A stretch of DNA of 64,000 bases from Acinetobacter suaedae (GTDB taxonomy: Bacteria; Pseudomonadota; Gammaproteobacteria; Pseudomonadales; Moraxellaceae): positions 2,046,001-2,110,000 of the forward strand of contig NZ_CP043909.1 in the NCBI RefSeq assembly GCF_008630915.1, in the 5' to 3' direction. The notes below the pieces were generated by a model that worked only from the letters and a program-made list of their open reading frames with translations, was not told where the DNA came from and did not search any database. Each line of letters starts with the position of its first letter. The first letter of the stretch is position 1. The position numbers and the translations under genes were made by a program. Shown piece by piece: positions 19,226 to 29,363 of this stretch.

Positions 19226-20005
19226 TCAACACGCCAAAACCTGAACACTAGACATCATGCTTTCAACTCCTCCTTGCTCGCGCACACCACGAACAGGTGC
19301 GACATCGAGATAATCACGTCCGATTGCAACATAAATATGATTTTTTGGAGCAAATATCTGATTACTAATATCGAAACAATACCACTGATTCTCTACAAAT
19401 GCTTCCGCCCATGCGTGACTGGCAAGGTGCGGTTGGTTTTGATCATACAAATAACCAGAAACATATCGTGCAGGTATCTGCAAAGCACGGCACATAGCAA
19501 CAAAGACATGTGCATGATCTTGACACACTCCTTGTCCCGCATAAAATGCATCTATGGCGGACGTTGTCACTGATGTACTTTGCGGTTGATAAGGCACACG
19601 TTCTAGGATTGCTTCTGACAAATCAATCAAATGCTGACGATTTAAACGCAGAACAATAGATTTCGCAAAGTCTAGCATCGTTGAATCATAACAAGACATC
19701 GTCGTGCGCTGTAAAAACAGCATCGGAGAAATATGACTTTCAAAATGGCCTAACTCAGTCGCATGTAAATCAATAACTCCCTGCGCCATAATCGTTAAAT
19801 AGCGATAATCATGCCTTTGTGTTGCTGTCATCCAAAGATTATTAAATGCATCTCTTTTACAGTTTGACTCTCCTGGCACACTAATATGCCAAGTTTCAAC
19901 GGTTTGATGTTGAGAACTTTGAGGCATCATTTTTATCGACTGCACGCTATTACGTGCAGTCTGTGTATAACGATAATGTGTTTGATGATTCACCATAAGT
20001 TTCAT
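19226..20005 (-). CDS. Transglutaminase-like cysteine protease family protein
   Basis: A 259-residue cytosolic transglutaminase-like superfamily member. An N-terminal beta domain ('LMVNHQTHYRYTQTARNSVQ') precedes the papain-like catalytic domain with triad Cys161 (GQGVCQDHAHVF), His197 ('ASHAWAEAF') and Asp212 ('WYCFDISNQ'). No signal peptide is visible. The family could hydrolyse, ligate or transamidate peptide amides. The start codon overlaps the stop of the alpha-E gene by 4 bp (ATGA), so translation is coupled. The gene sits between alpha-E and Anbu-type genes, the known conserved order. Confidence 0.93.
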   Translation of the reverse strand: MKLMVNHQTHYRYTQTARNSVQSIKMMPQSSQHQTVETWHISVPGESNCKRDAFNNLWMTATQRHDYRYLTIMAQGVIDLHATELGHFESHISPMLFLQRTTMSCYDSTMLDFAKSIVLRLNRQHLIDLSEAILERVPYQPQSTSVTTSAIDAFYAGQGVCQDHAHVFVAMCRALQIPARYVSGYLYDQNQPHLASHAWAEAFVENQWYCFDISNQIFAPKNHIYVAIGRDYLDVAPVRGVREQGGVESMMSSVQVLAC

Positions 20006-20604
20006 GCATACACCTCAAATTGATTCTCTAGCCGATATGTAAATGCATAAAACTGGTTAATATAAGGTTCAGATTTAAAAATCTCCCAACTAGGTTGTAA
20101 TTCATCCCAGCCTAAATCAAACAACTGATGAATCGTTAATTCTGTTACACCCATAACCTTATGAATATTTTGATAAAACCTAAAATAAGTATCTATCTGC
20201 TCAATACATTGCCCTATTCTAAAAAATAAAGAAATATCCTCTTGCTCTGCTGTTAAAAGCTCACAACATCTATTCACTATACGTTGAATATCTAAAGCAT
20301 TTGCTTCCACATTTTTGATCAAGAAATTCAGCTCAGCGTAAGCCTGTGCGCTCAATAATCCTCTTAGTTCATGAATATTGTCACGAGCAATCTCTAATTG
20401 ATTTAACAGCGAAAATGGCTGTTGTTTGTCTAACATAAATTGATTTAAGTTATCGGCACTATCTATCTGCAAACAAAGAGCGTATGCAAAATCCGCAGCC
20501 TGCCGGTCATCCGTAAAGGGCAACTGATTAGTAACATATTGTATTCTATATAAATAACGACCTAACCAATATACATGTTGTGCACTAGAGCGAAGTAAAA
20601 TCAT
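20002..20604 (-). CDS. Alpha-E domain protein (DUF403)
   Basis: A 200-residue all-helical alpha-E protein with the family opening 'LLRSSAQHVYWLGRYLYRIQ'. Its biochemical role is unknown; it nearly always accompanies the circularly permuted ATP-grasp protein, so it is probably a partner or scaffold. The ATG at 20604 was chosen because AAGGAG lies seven bases upstream and the family N-terminus begins there. The open frame extends 19 codons further without a ribosome-binding site. It overlaps the transglutaminase gene by 4 bp and lies 72 bp after the ATP-grasp gene. Confidence 0.92.
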   Translation of the reverse strand: MILLRSSAQHVYWLGRYLYRIQYVTNQLPFTDDRQAADFAYALCLQIDSADNLNQFMLDKQQPFSLLNQLEIARDNIHELRGLLSAQAYAELNFLIKNVEANALDIQRIVNRCCELLTAEQEDISLFFRIGQCIEQIDTYFRFYQNIHKVMGVTELTIHQLFDLGWDELQPSWEIFKSEPYINQFYAFTYRLENQFEVYA

Positions 20605-20676
20605 CCAATTTCTCCTTAAATTCATTTCTAAAATCACAATAGTTTTATAAAAATCCCTCACGATTTAAGAATGATT

Positions 20677-22227
20677 TTAAGAACGCAATGTTTCTACAAC
20701 CCAAGTATCTTTAATTCCTCCACCTTGAGATGAGTTGACAACTAAAGAACCAGCTTGCATCGCAACACGAGTTAATCCCCCAGGAACAATCTCTGTACGA
20801 TACGGTGAACTCAATATAAATGGACGCAGATCAATGTGTCTTTCAGCTACACCTTGATCTGTCAGTGTTGGTGCAACCGATAATGCTAAAGTAGGCTGTG
20901 CTATATACAAATGTGGGGCTGATATTAGCTTTTGCCTAAAACATTCAATTTGTTGTTGATCTGATTGCGGGCCAATTAACATACCATACCCACCAGAACC
21001 TTGTGCTTCCTTAACAACCAACTTTTCTAAATTACTCAATACATAATCTAATTGATCTGCTTCTCTACATTGATAAGTTGGTACATTATTTAAAATCGGT
21101 GCTTCACCCAAATAGAATTGAATCATCTGGTCCACATAAGGATAAATAGACTTGTCATCAGCTACACCTGTTCCTGGTGCATTGGCAATTACAACATTAT
21201 TTTGAAGATAAGCCGACATCAACCCTGCTACACCCAATGTACTATCAGGTCTAAAAATTAAAGGATCTAGAAAATCATCATCTAAACGGCGATAAATCAC
21301 ATCAACTCGCTGACGACCACGAATCGTTTTCACAAAAACCTTGTCGCCATCTACAAACAGATCTCGACTCGTAACGAGCGGTACATCCATTTCTCTAGCT
21401 AAAAAAGCATGTTCATAATAGGCACTATTAAATCGACCAGGTGTCAACACCACGATTAAAGGATTATCAACATACGCATTTTCTTCAAGGATTGCTCGAA
21501 GCAAAGTGGGATACTGTTCAATGCTTTGCAAATTATTGCTCGTACATAAATCAGGCATCAACTTTTGACTAATCTTTCGACTCTCAAGCATATAAGAAAC
21601 ACCAGAAGGTGTTCTTAAATTATCCTCCAGTACATAAAATTCACCATTCCCATCTCGAATAATATCAATACCACTAATCTGCGAATAAATTTTCCCTTTT
21701 AAATGATGCTTTAACATATGAGGCTGAAATGCTTCATGTGTCATGACTTGATGCTCTGGAATTAAGCCCTCTTTGAGAATGTGTTGCCCATGATAAATAT
21801 CATCTAAAAAATGATTGAGTGCTTTTACTCGTTGTGTACAACCTGCAGCTATTTTTTCCCATTGCTTTTTTTCTATCACTCGAGGGATCAGATCAAAAGG
21901 GATCGTTCGCTCTAATCCCTCTTCTTCGCCATACACATTAAATGTAATGCCCTGATATAAGAAATGCTGTTTTGCTTGTGACTCTAAATGATTCAATTCA
22001 TCCAAACTACGCAGACTCAACCATTGTTCAATCTTCTTAGATGCCTCACCATTAAAGCTATGATCATCTAACATTTCGTTAAAGAATTGGGATTTTAGTT
22101 GTTCAAATAGATTTACCTTTGCTTGAAGCTGCTGGATAAATGTAGACGACTGCAATGAAACCGCCGCTGTTTGATCTGCGGTGTAATAATCTGAAGTGAT
22201 ATTTAGGTTGTGTTCTTGTTCTGACAT
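20677..22227 (-). CDS. Circularly permuted ATP-grasp type 2 protein (DUF404/DUF407)
   Basis: A 516-residue predicted peptide or amide ligase. Family motifs include 'IRDGNGEFYVLEDNLRTPSG' (about 210-230), 'DVIYRRLDDDFLDPL', 'NAPGTGVADDKSIYPYVD', the nucleotide-binding 'VVKEAQGSGGYGMLIGP' and the C-terminal 'RPFILS...GGLTRVA...SSQGGGIKDTWV'. Family knowledge predicts ATP-dependent carboxylate-amine ligation, possibly attaching an amino acid or peptide to a protein or small molecule. First gene of the operon with a GAGG site before the ATG. A divergent WYL regulator starts 210 bp away. The product is not known. Confidence 0.93.
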   Translation of the reverse strand: MSEQEHNLNITSDYYTADQTAAVSLQSSTFIQQLQAKVNLFEQLKSQFFNEMLDDHSFNGEASKKIEQWLSLRSLDELNHLESQAKQHFLYQGITFNVYGEEEGLERTIPFDLIPRVIEKKQWEKIAAGCTQRVKALNHFLDDIYHGQHILKEGLIPEHQVMTHEAFQPHMLKHHLKGKIYSQISGIDIIRDGNGEFYVLEDNLRTPSGVSYMLESRKISQKLMPDLCTSNNLQSIEQYPTLLRAILEENAYVDNPLIVVLTPGRFNSAYYEHAFLAREMDVPLVTSRDLFVDGDKVFVKTIRGRQRVDVIYRRLDDDFLDPLIFRPDSTLGVAGLMSAYLQNNVVIANAPGTGVADDKSIYPYVDQMIQFYLGEAPILNNVPTYQCREADQLDYVLSNLEKLVVKEAQGSGGYGMLIGPQSDQQQIECFRQKLISAPHLYIAQPTLALSVAPTLTDQGVAERHIDLRPFILSSPYRTEIVPGGLTRVAMQAGSLVVNSSQGGGIKDTWVVETLRS

Positions 22228-22437
22228 AGAAACCTCGTCTCATCATTTATACATAAATCAAATAAGCAATTTCAGTGCCACACACAGTTTGTTTGTTTTT
22301 TAATCAGACCTAAGATATTCGAGCAAATCTCAACACTTTTCAGTCGTAAAAGCGTAATCTAAATGTGATGGGCTTGATAAATAGAGATAGATTTTTTATT
22401 GTGTCTGCTTTAGACCACTTAATTACGTATTACGCTT

Positions 22438-23442
22438 ATGTCTTCCACACAAGAAAAAGAAACATCGAACAGTTTATATCGCCAATGGCAAATCCTATCC
22501 CGCTTATCAACTGGAAAATGGATGGGTACACGAGAATTACAAGAAATATTAGAACGTGAAGGTATTGAGATCAGTCTACGCACCATCCAACGTGATTTAA
22601 ATCAAATCGCGCAACGCTTTCCAATTGAAAGTAATAAAACAGTACCCCAAGGCTGGCGCTGGCGCTCAGATGCACCGATTCAAAGTTTGCCTCATATGAC
22701 CAGCTCCCAAGCTGTTACCTTCATGATGGTTGAAGAACATCTACGACATTTGCTTCCACCAAGCTTGCTAGAAGAAATGACGCCTTGGTTTGACCTCGCT
22801 AAACGAAGTCTTTCAACTCAGAATAATGTAAGACAGTGGATTAACCGTGTGCGCATTGTACCCGCTAACCAACCTCTCATCCCCCCTGTTGTCGATAAAC
22901 AAGCTCAACAAGCCATTTATGAAGGCTTATTACAAGATAAGCAAATTGAATGTATTTATCGTGCTAGAACCAATCAAGGTGAAGATAAAACCTATATCCT
23001 CAATCCGCTTGCTCTGGTTCAAAAGGGTGCTGTAATTTATTTAATTTGTACTCGAAATGACAAAACTGAAGTACAAACCTTTGCCTTGCACCGTTTTAAA
23101 GCAGCCACAGTACTTGATAATCGTGCTCTACACCCTGTTAATTTTGATATCGACGATTATATTGACTCTGGTGCCCTTGGTTTCAGAGTTGACTATAATA
23201 AGCCAACAGAACAAATTTTGTTGAAGCTTACGATGACTGAAAATACAGCTCAAAGCTTCTATGAAAGTCAATTAAGTAAAGACCAGACGATTATCTCTAT
23301 CGAAGAGAATATTGTGGAAGTATCTGCAACTGTCCCCTTCACCTCACAATTGGTGTGGTGGCTCAGAAGTTTTGGCAAGAAACTCCTCAATATCGAACCT
23401 GCTGCTGTATATAATGCAGTGAAGGAAGTTGAAGAAAATTAA
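22438..23442 (+). CDS. WYL-domain transcriptional regulator with N-terminal HTH
   Basis: A 334-residue regulator. The N-terminal DeoR-like winged helix-turn-helix covers about 13-70 ('LSTGKWMGTRELQEILEREG', 'SLRTIQRDLNQIAQRFPIE'). The WYL domain lies about 155-230 ('IYEGLLQDKQIECIYRARTN', 'NPLALVQKGAVIYLICT'), with a C-terminal WCX region. WYL domains bind nucleic acid or nucleotide-like ligands and often control defence or repair genes. The gene faces the ATP-grasp/Anbu operon across 210 bp and is the most likely local regulator of it. Regulation of that operon is inferred only from position. Confidence 0.9.
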   Translation: MSSTQEKETSNSLYRQWQILSRLSTGKWMGTRELQEILEREGIEISLRTIQRDLNQIAQRFPIESNKTVPQGWRWRSDAPIQSLPHMTSSQAVTFMMVEEHLRHLLPPSLLEEMTPWFDLAKRSLSTQNNVRQWINRVRIVPANQPLIPPVVDKQAQQAIYEGLLQDKQIECIYRARTNQGEDKTYILNPLALVQKGAVIYLICTRNDKTEVQTFALHRFKAATVLDNRALHPVNFDIDDYIDSGALGFRVDYNKPTEQILLKLTMTENTAQSFYESQLSKDQTIISIEENIVEVSATVPFTSQLVWWLRSFGKKLLNIEPAAVYNAVKEVEEN

Positions 23443-23502
23443 ATAAAAAAAGAGAACCGTCTGGGCTCTCTTAGATTTATTATAAATTTATGATCAGATT
23501 TT

Positions 23503-23651
23503 TTAGGTTGTTCTTATTTTATTAAAATAACCAAACCCATTCTTTTCCCCTACGTGATTAGAATTGGTTTGTGCCTTTTCCATTACTGAAACATGAATTA
23601 ACATCGGCATGCTAGCTCATATCCATTGTAGCGAATCGTTTTTTTCGTCAT
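23503..23651 (-). pseudogene. Possible frameshifted remnant of a small gene
   Basis: An ATG at 23651 behind AAAGAGG opens a 17-codon frame (MTKKTIRYNGYELACRC, stop at 23598-23600). An overlapping frame shifted by one base continues as a 35-residue frame (ATG at 23610, stop 23503) beginning Met-Pro-Met-Leu-Ile-His-Val. Together they read like the start of a small cytosolic protein broken by a frameshift. No family is recognised with certainty. It could also be a real 17-residue peptide or chance. Confidence 0.3.
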
Positions 23652-23780
23652 GATTAAATCCTCTTTGTTTGAACGTAAAACAAATATAACGAGAATTTTT
23701 CAGTCTGTGAAATAACAAAGATCGCAATAAAAATCTAATTATTTGCTAGAGATTTTAAATATATAAATCTATAAAAATAA

Positions 23781-23804
23781 AAAAGCCCCCATCAGGGAGC
23801 TTTT
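23781..23804 (-). terminator. Terminator of hisZ-purA
   Basis: On the minus strand an AAAAGCTCCC/GGGGGCTTTT stem with a short loop is followed by a long T-run, 17 bp after the purA stop. Confidence 0.85.
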
Positions 23805-23820
23805 CAATCATCACATCAGC

Positions 23821-25155
<1,335 letters not shown>

Positions 25156-25200
25156 TCATGCTGTTAAAATTGGAAACTAAGTTTTCAAACAACTTAGCGA

Positions 25201-26367
25201 TTAAATTTTTTCAATAACCCACTGTCCATTTTGAGACACCATCTGATGGGTCGCATATGGAACTGAGCTTAAATCATCATTACCTAACAATTGCACCACA
25301 CGTAAACCTTGGCTACGTGCATCTATAATTGCATTCAATAAATCTTGATCATTACCTTTTGGGGCAACGACAGTCTCAATTTCTACAAACTGTGTTGCAC
25401 CTAAAGTATATAAATCACAACTAAACCCTGTCGCTGGACGCGCACGTCCAAAATGTTCACCGATACCATCATATCGACCACCTTGTGCAAGTGGTGCAGC
25501 ACGGTTTGGTGCATAAATGGCATACATCAGACCAGTATGATAGTGGTAGCTACGTAATTCGATGACATCAATGCCAATGTTTAAATTCGGCCAGCGTGAT
25601 TGAATTTGTGCGAATGTTGATTTCAATGCATCAAAAGCATTTTTAAAATCTTCATCCTTTAGAATATCTTGGCTTAAGTGACTTTCTAACGCATCTAGAT
25701 CACTTGCATAACGACCTAATGCATAAAAATCAGCGCCCATAGCTAAATCTTTAGTAAATTCTTCAAGCTCAGGTAATGCTTTACGCTGATATAAATCAGA
25801 GAGTTCACTTTCAGTATTTTTATTTAATCCAGCACGTTTTACTAAACTACGGAATAAACCAACGTGTCCCAAATCTAGATGAACACCCTCTAAACGACGT
25901 GTATGTTTAAGTAAGGCCAACATCACATCAATCATTTCAACATCGGCTTCAATGCTGTCATGACCATATAACTCCGCACCCAACTGCAAAGGTGCGCGAG
26001 TTGAATTAAAGTTCTGAGGTTTAGTATGTAATACTGTGCCCGCATAACAATAACGAGCCACACCTTCAATTGGTCGAACATGAGCATCAATACGTGCAAC
26101 TTGTGGTGTCATATCTGCACGAACACCAAGCAAGCGACCAGATAGTTGATCAATCACTTTGAAAGTAACTAAATCTAAATCTTGATTGGATTCTGAAAGT
26201 GAAGACAACGATTCGATGTATTCAATAAATGGCGTATACACCAACTGATAACCTCGAACAGCGAGGAAATCTAAAGCTTCTCGGCGCAATGTTTCAACGA
26301 CTTGCGCTTGTTCGGGCAATACATCTGCTACCCCATCAGGGAGCAACCATGTCTGTGAAATGGTCAT
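25201..26367 (-). CDS. hisZ: ATP phosphoribosyltransferase regulatory subunit
   Basis: A 388-residue HisRS-like paralogue that forms the regulatory part of the short-form HisG/HisZ enzyme of histidine biosynthesis. It keeps class II aminoacyl-tRNA synthetase-like motifs ('LVYTPFIEYIESL', 'VRADMTPQVARIDAH', 'RYCYAGTVLH') but lacks the anticodon-binding domain and is shorter than HisS. The late 'ARPATGFSCDLYTLG' fits HisZ. It is upstream of purA in the same orientation. A minus-strand terminator about 57 bp upstream separates it from the lipoprotein gene. Confidence 0.94.
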   Translation of the reverse strand: MTISQTWLLPDGVADVLPEQAQVVETLRREALDFLAVRGYQLVYTPFIEYIESLSSLSESNQDLDLVTFKVIDQLSGRLLGVRADMTPQVARIDAHVRPIEGVARYCYAGTVLHTKPQNFNSTRAPLQLGAELYGHDSIEADVEMIDVMLALLKHTRRLEGVHLDLGHVGLFRSLVKRAGLNKNTESELSDLYQRKALPELEEFTKDLAMGADFYALGRYASDLDALESHLSQDILKDEDFKNAFDALKSTFAQIQSRWPNLNIGIDVIELRSYHYHTGLMYAIYAPNRAAPLAQGGRYDGIGEHFGRARPATGFSCDLYTLGATQFVEIETVVAPKGNDQDLLNAIIDARSQGLRVVQLLGNDDLSSVPYATHQMVSQNGQWVIEKI

Positions 26368-26423
26368 GTTCCAAACCTAAAATCTGTTCAACGTGGAGGC
26401 ATCCACATAAAAAGCAACCACAT

Positions 26424-26448
26424 AAAAAAATCGGGTGAATGCCCGATT
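26424..26448 (-). terminator. Minus-strand terminator upstream of hisZ
   Basis: On the minus strand an AATCGGG/CCCGATT stem with a short loop is followed by seven T. It ends transcription from the lipoprotein gene about 120 bp upstream of it, before hisZ. Confidence 0.8.
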
Positions 26449-26571
26449 CAGCGTAGTGTAGCATGAAGATTTACATGATGCACCTGAGAATTTGCATAAA
26501 AACTGCTTATTCCACCCTATAAGAGACAAACAGTTTTTATTTAATTAATCATTAATTTCAATAAATTATCA

Positions 26572-27660
26572 TTATTGATTAGGTTCAAAAACCCAAGTTC
26601 GCTGTCCAAAGAACTGCCCAATAGCTGAACTATCCCCTTGTTTCCAATTGATCAATTTCAGTTTTCGGATTGCTGTAATAGCTTGTTCATTATATGCAAA
26701 GCACCCTTTTTCTAATTGAGCAACGCGAAGTTCCTGACTTAATAGAAGTTCTTCTTTAATTCTACTATCGAAATCAAAATTAGAGTTCTTAAGTTCTTCT
26801 AACCGTTTGCTCTCATAATCCAAACTCAGTGCAGCATCCCATATTAATGGTGAAGTTAAGACTGCACGGAATGTTTGATCATTGGTATTTCCAACAACAC
26901 CGAAAGTGCCCCAACTATCGTATTTATTAACTAAAAAAATCCAATCCAAATTATGCCAATTCCCCCGAAACAAGTCATAATCTGCTCTATTCGCATGAGA
27001 ATTTAAATTCTCGTATGTATTTAGAATATTTTCTTTCTCCTGCTTGAATGATTGATTATCAACAACAAAATTTAAAGTAATATAGGGTTGATTCCATTGT
27101 GTTTCTTTTAAGCGGTAACAAGAACTACCTTTTGGGAAAGTGGCATCTTTATAATTTTGATAAAATTTAACCAATTCTTGATCCGAGCGATCCTTTAGCT
27201 CGTTATTCAAATCATGCGTTTCACGATACCCAGGCAACACACGATCAAATATATTTTCGCCATCCAAATTCAAAATTTCAAATGTTAAATTTTGCTTTAG
27301 TTCTGGTAAACGCTCATAGGTCCACTGTGTTGGTGAAACTCTCTTGATCAGATTACTTTGTGGGGTATTAATTTCAAAAATCTTATTTTCAGTCAGAATC
27401 TTCAAATCTAAGGGTTCATTATGTGACTTTGAAAAATTAATTTCATTATTTCTTATCGAATACTTTGTGATTTCAAAAGAGTCAAAAATATAACCTTCAG
27501 AGAAAAGCGGTTTTTGATAATAAACTTGATATAAGGCCTCATCATTCTTAACACCTGTTTCGGCTTTGCTTTTCTCGCTAGAACCTCCTCCACATGCTGT
27601 TAAAATGCCCCCCGAACTAAGTATAAAAAATACACCTATTTTTCTCGAATAAAACTTCAT
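26572..27660 (-). CDS. Predicted lipoprotein of unknown function
   Basis: A 362-residue protein I do not recognise. The N-terminus is a lipoprotein signal with lipobox LTAC (Cys23) followed by GGG-Ser-Ser. The mature part is rich in Asn, Lys and aromatic residues, with no repeat or obvious domain; two cysteines lie in the second half. The ATG at 27660 was chosen because AAAGGAAA precedes it and the signal peptide starts there. The open frame runs 21 codons further. It is downstream of a small membrane protein gene on the same strand. It probably sits in the outer or inner membrane. Slightly more AT-rich sequence suggests an accessory gene. Confidence 0.75.
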   Translation of the reverse strand: MKFYSRKIGVFFILSSGGILTACGGGSSEKSKAETGVKNDEALYQVYYQKPLFSEGYIFDSFEITKYSIRNNEINFSKSHNEPLDLKILTENKIFEINTPQSNLIKRVSPTQWTYERLPELKQNLTFEILNLDGENIFDRVLPGYRETHDLNNELKDRSDQELVKFYQNYKDATFPKGSSCYRLKETQWNQPYITLNFVVDNQSFKQEKENILNTYENLNSHANRADYDLFRGNWHNLDWIFLVNKYDSWGTFGVVGNTNDQTFRAVLTSPLIWDAALSLDYESKRLEELKNSNFDFDSRIKEELLLSQELRVAQLEKGCFAYNEQAITAIRKLKLINWKQGDSSAIGQFFGQRTWVFEPNQ

Positions 27661-27737
27661 ATATTTCCTTTTAATTTTAGTCTTATTAAATCGACAAAAG
27701 AATAACAATAGTAAATATAGCAAACAACAAAATTTCT

Positions 27738-28049
27738 TTATTTTTTATTCCCAGTTTTAATCATCATTTCTAAAACACTAACTAACTCAGCATTCTGTTT
27801 TTCCAAAGCGGCAACATTCGCAATGGTTTTATCTAACACTTCTTGTTGCACATGCATTTTTTTGGCCATATCTTGCATAATTTCTAAGCCTTTTTTTAAA
27901 TGTAATTCCAAATGCAAAACTTTTTCTTCAACTTGCAGCACCTGAGCATCATACGTTGGTTCTGACTTCGTTTTAAATTGAAACCAAAATAAAAATATAA
28001 CCGCCAGTAATAAAATAGCAATAAATCCCCACATCAACATAAATGTCAT
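27738..28049 (-). CDS. Small membrane-anchored coiled-coil protein
   Basis: A 103-residue unrecognised protein. One N-terminal transmembrane helix (about residues 5-24) is followed by a charged helical region with heptad-like spacing (about 38-95: 'VEEKVLHLELHLKKGLEIMQ', 'VLDKTIANVAALEKQNAELV'). The topology resembles phage-shock or envelope scaffolding proteins, but there is no specific match. A GGAG site precedes the ATG. It lies 33 bp after the GAPDH-family gene on the same strand, so it is probably cotranscribed. Confidence 0.75.
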   Translation of the reverse strand: MTFMLMWGFIAILLLAVIFLFWFQFKTKSEPTYDAQVLQVEEKVLHLELHLKKGLEIMQDMAKKMHVQQEVLDKTIANVAALEKQNAELVSVLEMMIKTGNKK

Positions 28050-28082
28050 TTAAATCTCCAAATTATTTTTTAGTTATAAAAT

Positions 28083-29108
28083 TTATGAGTCGAACGACTC
28101 ACACAAATCGAGTAAACGATTTGCGTAACCCCATTCATTATCATACCACGCAAAAACTTTTGCTTGATGACCGACAACCATGGTCTGAGTTAAATCTACA
28201 ATTAAGGAATATGGCGAATGATTAAAATCGCTAGAGACAAGATCTTCATCGGTCACTTGCATAATCTGTGCATAATCAGACTGTGCAGCCTTGACTAATA
28301 TTTCATTTACTTTATGCACCGTAATTGGTGAGTGTGATACAAAGGTTAAATCGATTGCTGCAACATTAATCGTAGGCACTCGGATGGAGTAACCATCTAT
28401 TCGATTTTCCATTTTCGGCATAACACGTTTCAATGCACCTAAAGCACTTGACGTCGTTGGAATAATATTCTGACCAGAAGCCCGTGCTCGACGTAAATCG
28501 CGATGCGCATGATCCAAAACAGATTGATCTGCAGTCACTGCGTGAATTTCAGTCATTAAGGCTGTATCAATACCAAAAGCATCATCAATAATCTTCACTA
28601 AAGGGACTAATGCTTGCGTAGTACATGAAACACTAGAAATGATCTGATCAGTTGCTTTTACATCGGCATGGTTTACACCATAAACAATTGCAGCATCTAC
28701 ACTATCAAATGGTGCCGCACCGATAATGACGCGTTTCGCCCCTGCCTCAATATGACGAGTTGCATCCGCTCGCGAACGGAATAACCCCGTACACTCCAGC
28801 ACCACATCGATCTCTAAATCTTTCCAAGGAAGCAACTCAGGCTGCTCTTGTTTAAATACCTGCAGTTTAAGCTGACGCTGATGGGACTGAATATTCAAAA
28901 AAATATGTTGGTTTTCAATCTGAATTTCAACCTGTCCAGCAAAGCGCCCATGTGTTGTGTCGTATTTAAATAGATGTACCAATGTTTGTACGTCAGCGAC
29001 GTCATTAATTGCAACAATCTCAAATTGGAACTGTTTAGGATTTTCAAACCATGCACGTAATACATTCCGGCCAATTCGACCAAATCCATTGATAGCGATA
29101 CGTTGCAT
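28083..29108 (-). CDS. Glyceraldehyde-3-phosphate / erythrose-4-phosphate dehydrogenase family protein
   Basis: A 341-residue phosphorylating aldehyde dehydrogenase. The NAD-binding motif 'AINGFGRIGRN' opens the protein. The catalytic Cys162 sits in SCTTQ and the base His189 in 'TEIHAVTADQ'. C-terminal features ('RVPTINVAAIDLTF', 'SSDFNHSPYSLIVDLTQT', 'WYDNEWGYANRLLD') resemble E. coli Epd more than GapA. Epd oxidises erythrose-4-phosphate for pyridoxal phosphate synthesis. The usual Asn after the Cys-Thr-Thr is Gln here (residue 165), an uncommon substitution. The family is sure; the choice between GAPDH and Epd is open. Confidence 0.85.
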   Translation of the reverse strand: MQRIAINGFGRIGRNVLRAWFENPKQFQFEIVAINDVADVQTLVHLFKYDTTHGRFAGQVEIQIENQHIFLNIQSHQRQLKLQVFKQEQPELLPWKDLEIDVVLECTGLFRSRADATRHIEAGAKRVIIGAAPFDSVDAAIVYGVNHADVKATDQIISSVSCTTQALVPLVKIIDDAFGIDTALMTEIHAVTADQSVLDHAHRDLRRARASGQNIIPTTSSALGALKRVMPKMENRIDGYSIRVPTINVAAIDLTFVSHSPITVHKVNEILVKAAQSDYAQIMQVTDEDLVSSDFNHSPYSLIVDLTQTMVVGHQAKVFAWYDNEWGYANRLLDLCESFDS

Positions 29109-29363
29109 GCAGAGCCCTTGTTCATCAAAACATCATCATTTATGTGCTATATGGTAAAACATGAAGCGCGCTGTTGAATATAGATTTTTAGCTTAAACAC
29201 AGTTTTATATGATATTGCTTGTAAAATCGTTGGTCGGATAGGTATTTTCCGTTATAATTTAGCACTTTTAAAATCCATGCCATGCAATAAGCTCGATTGT
29301 AGAACCTTTTACAATCACCTTAATTGCATATAGCCAAATTCAAAATTATGGAGTGTCTTGGTT

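Larger units (their letters stand above)
23443..23820. other. 378-bp intergenic region with weak terminator and a possible gene remnant
   Basis: After the WYL gene a hairpin with AAGAGAACC/GGCTCTCTT arms (about 23448-23472) may end transcription. The purA terminator is at 23781-23804. Between them, on the minus strand, lies a short frame with a good ribosome-binding site (annotated separately). The rest is AT-rich with nothing else I can support. Confidence 0.5.

Noticed and set aside
18475..19248. Longer Anbu-type protein starting at 19248
   Set aside because: The catalytic Thr would no longer be next to the initiator Met; the ATG at 19209 has a better ribosome-binding site.
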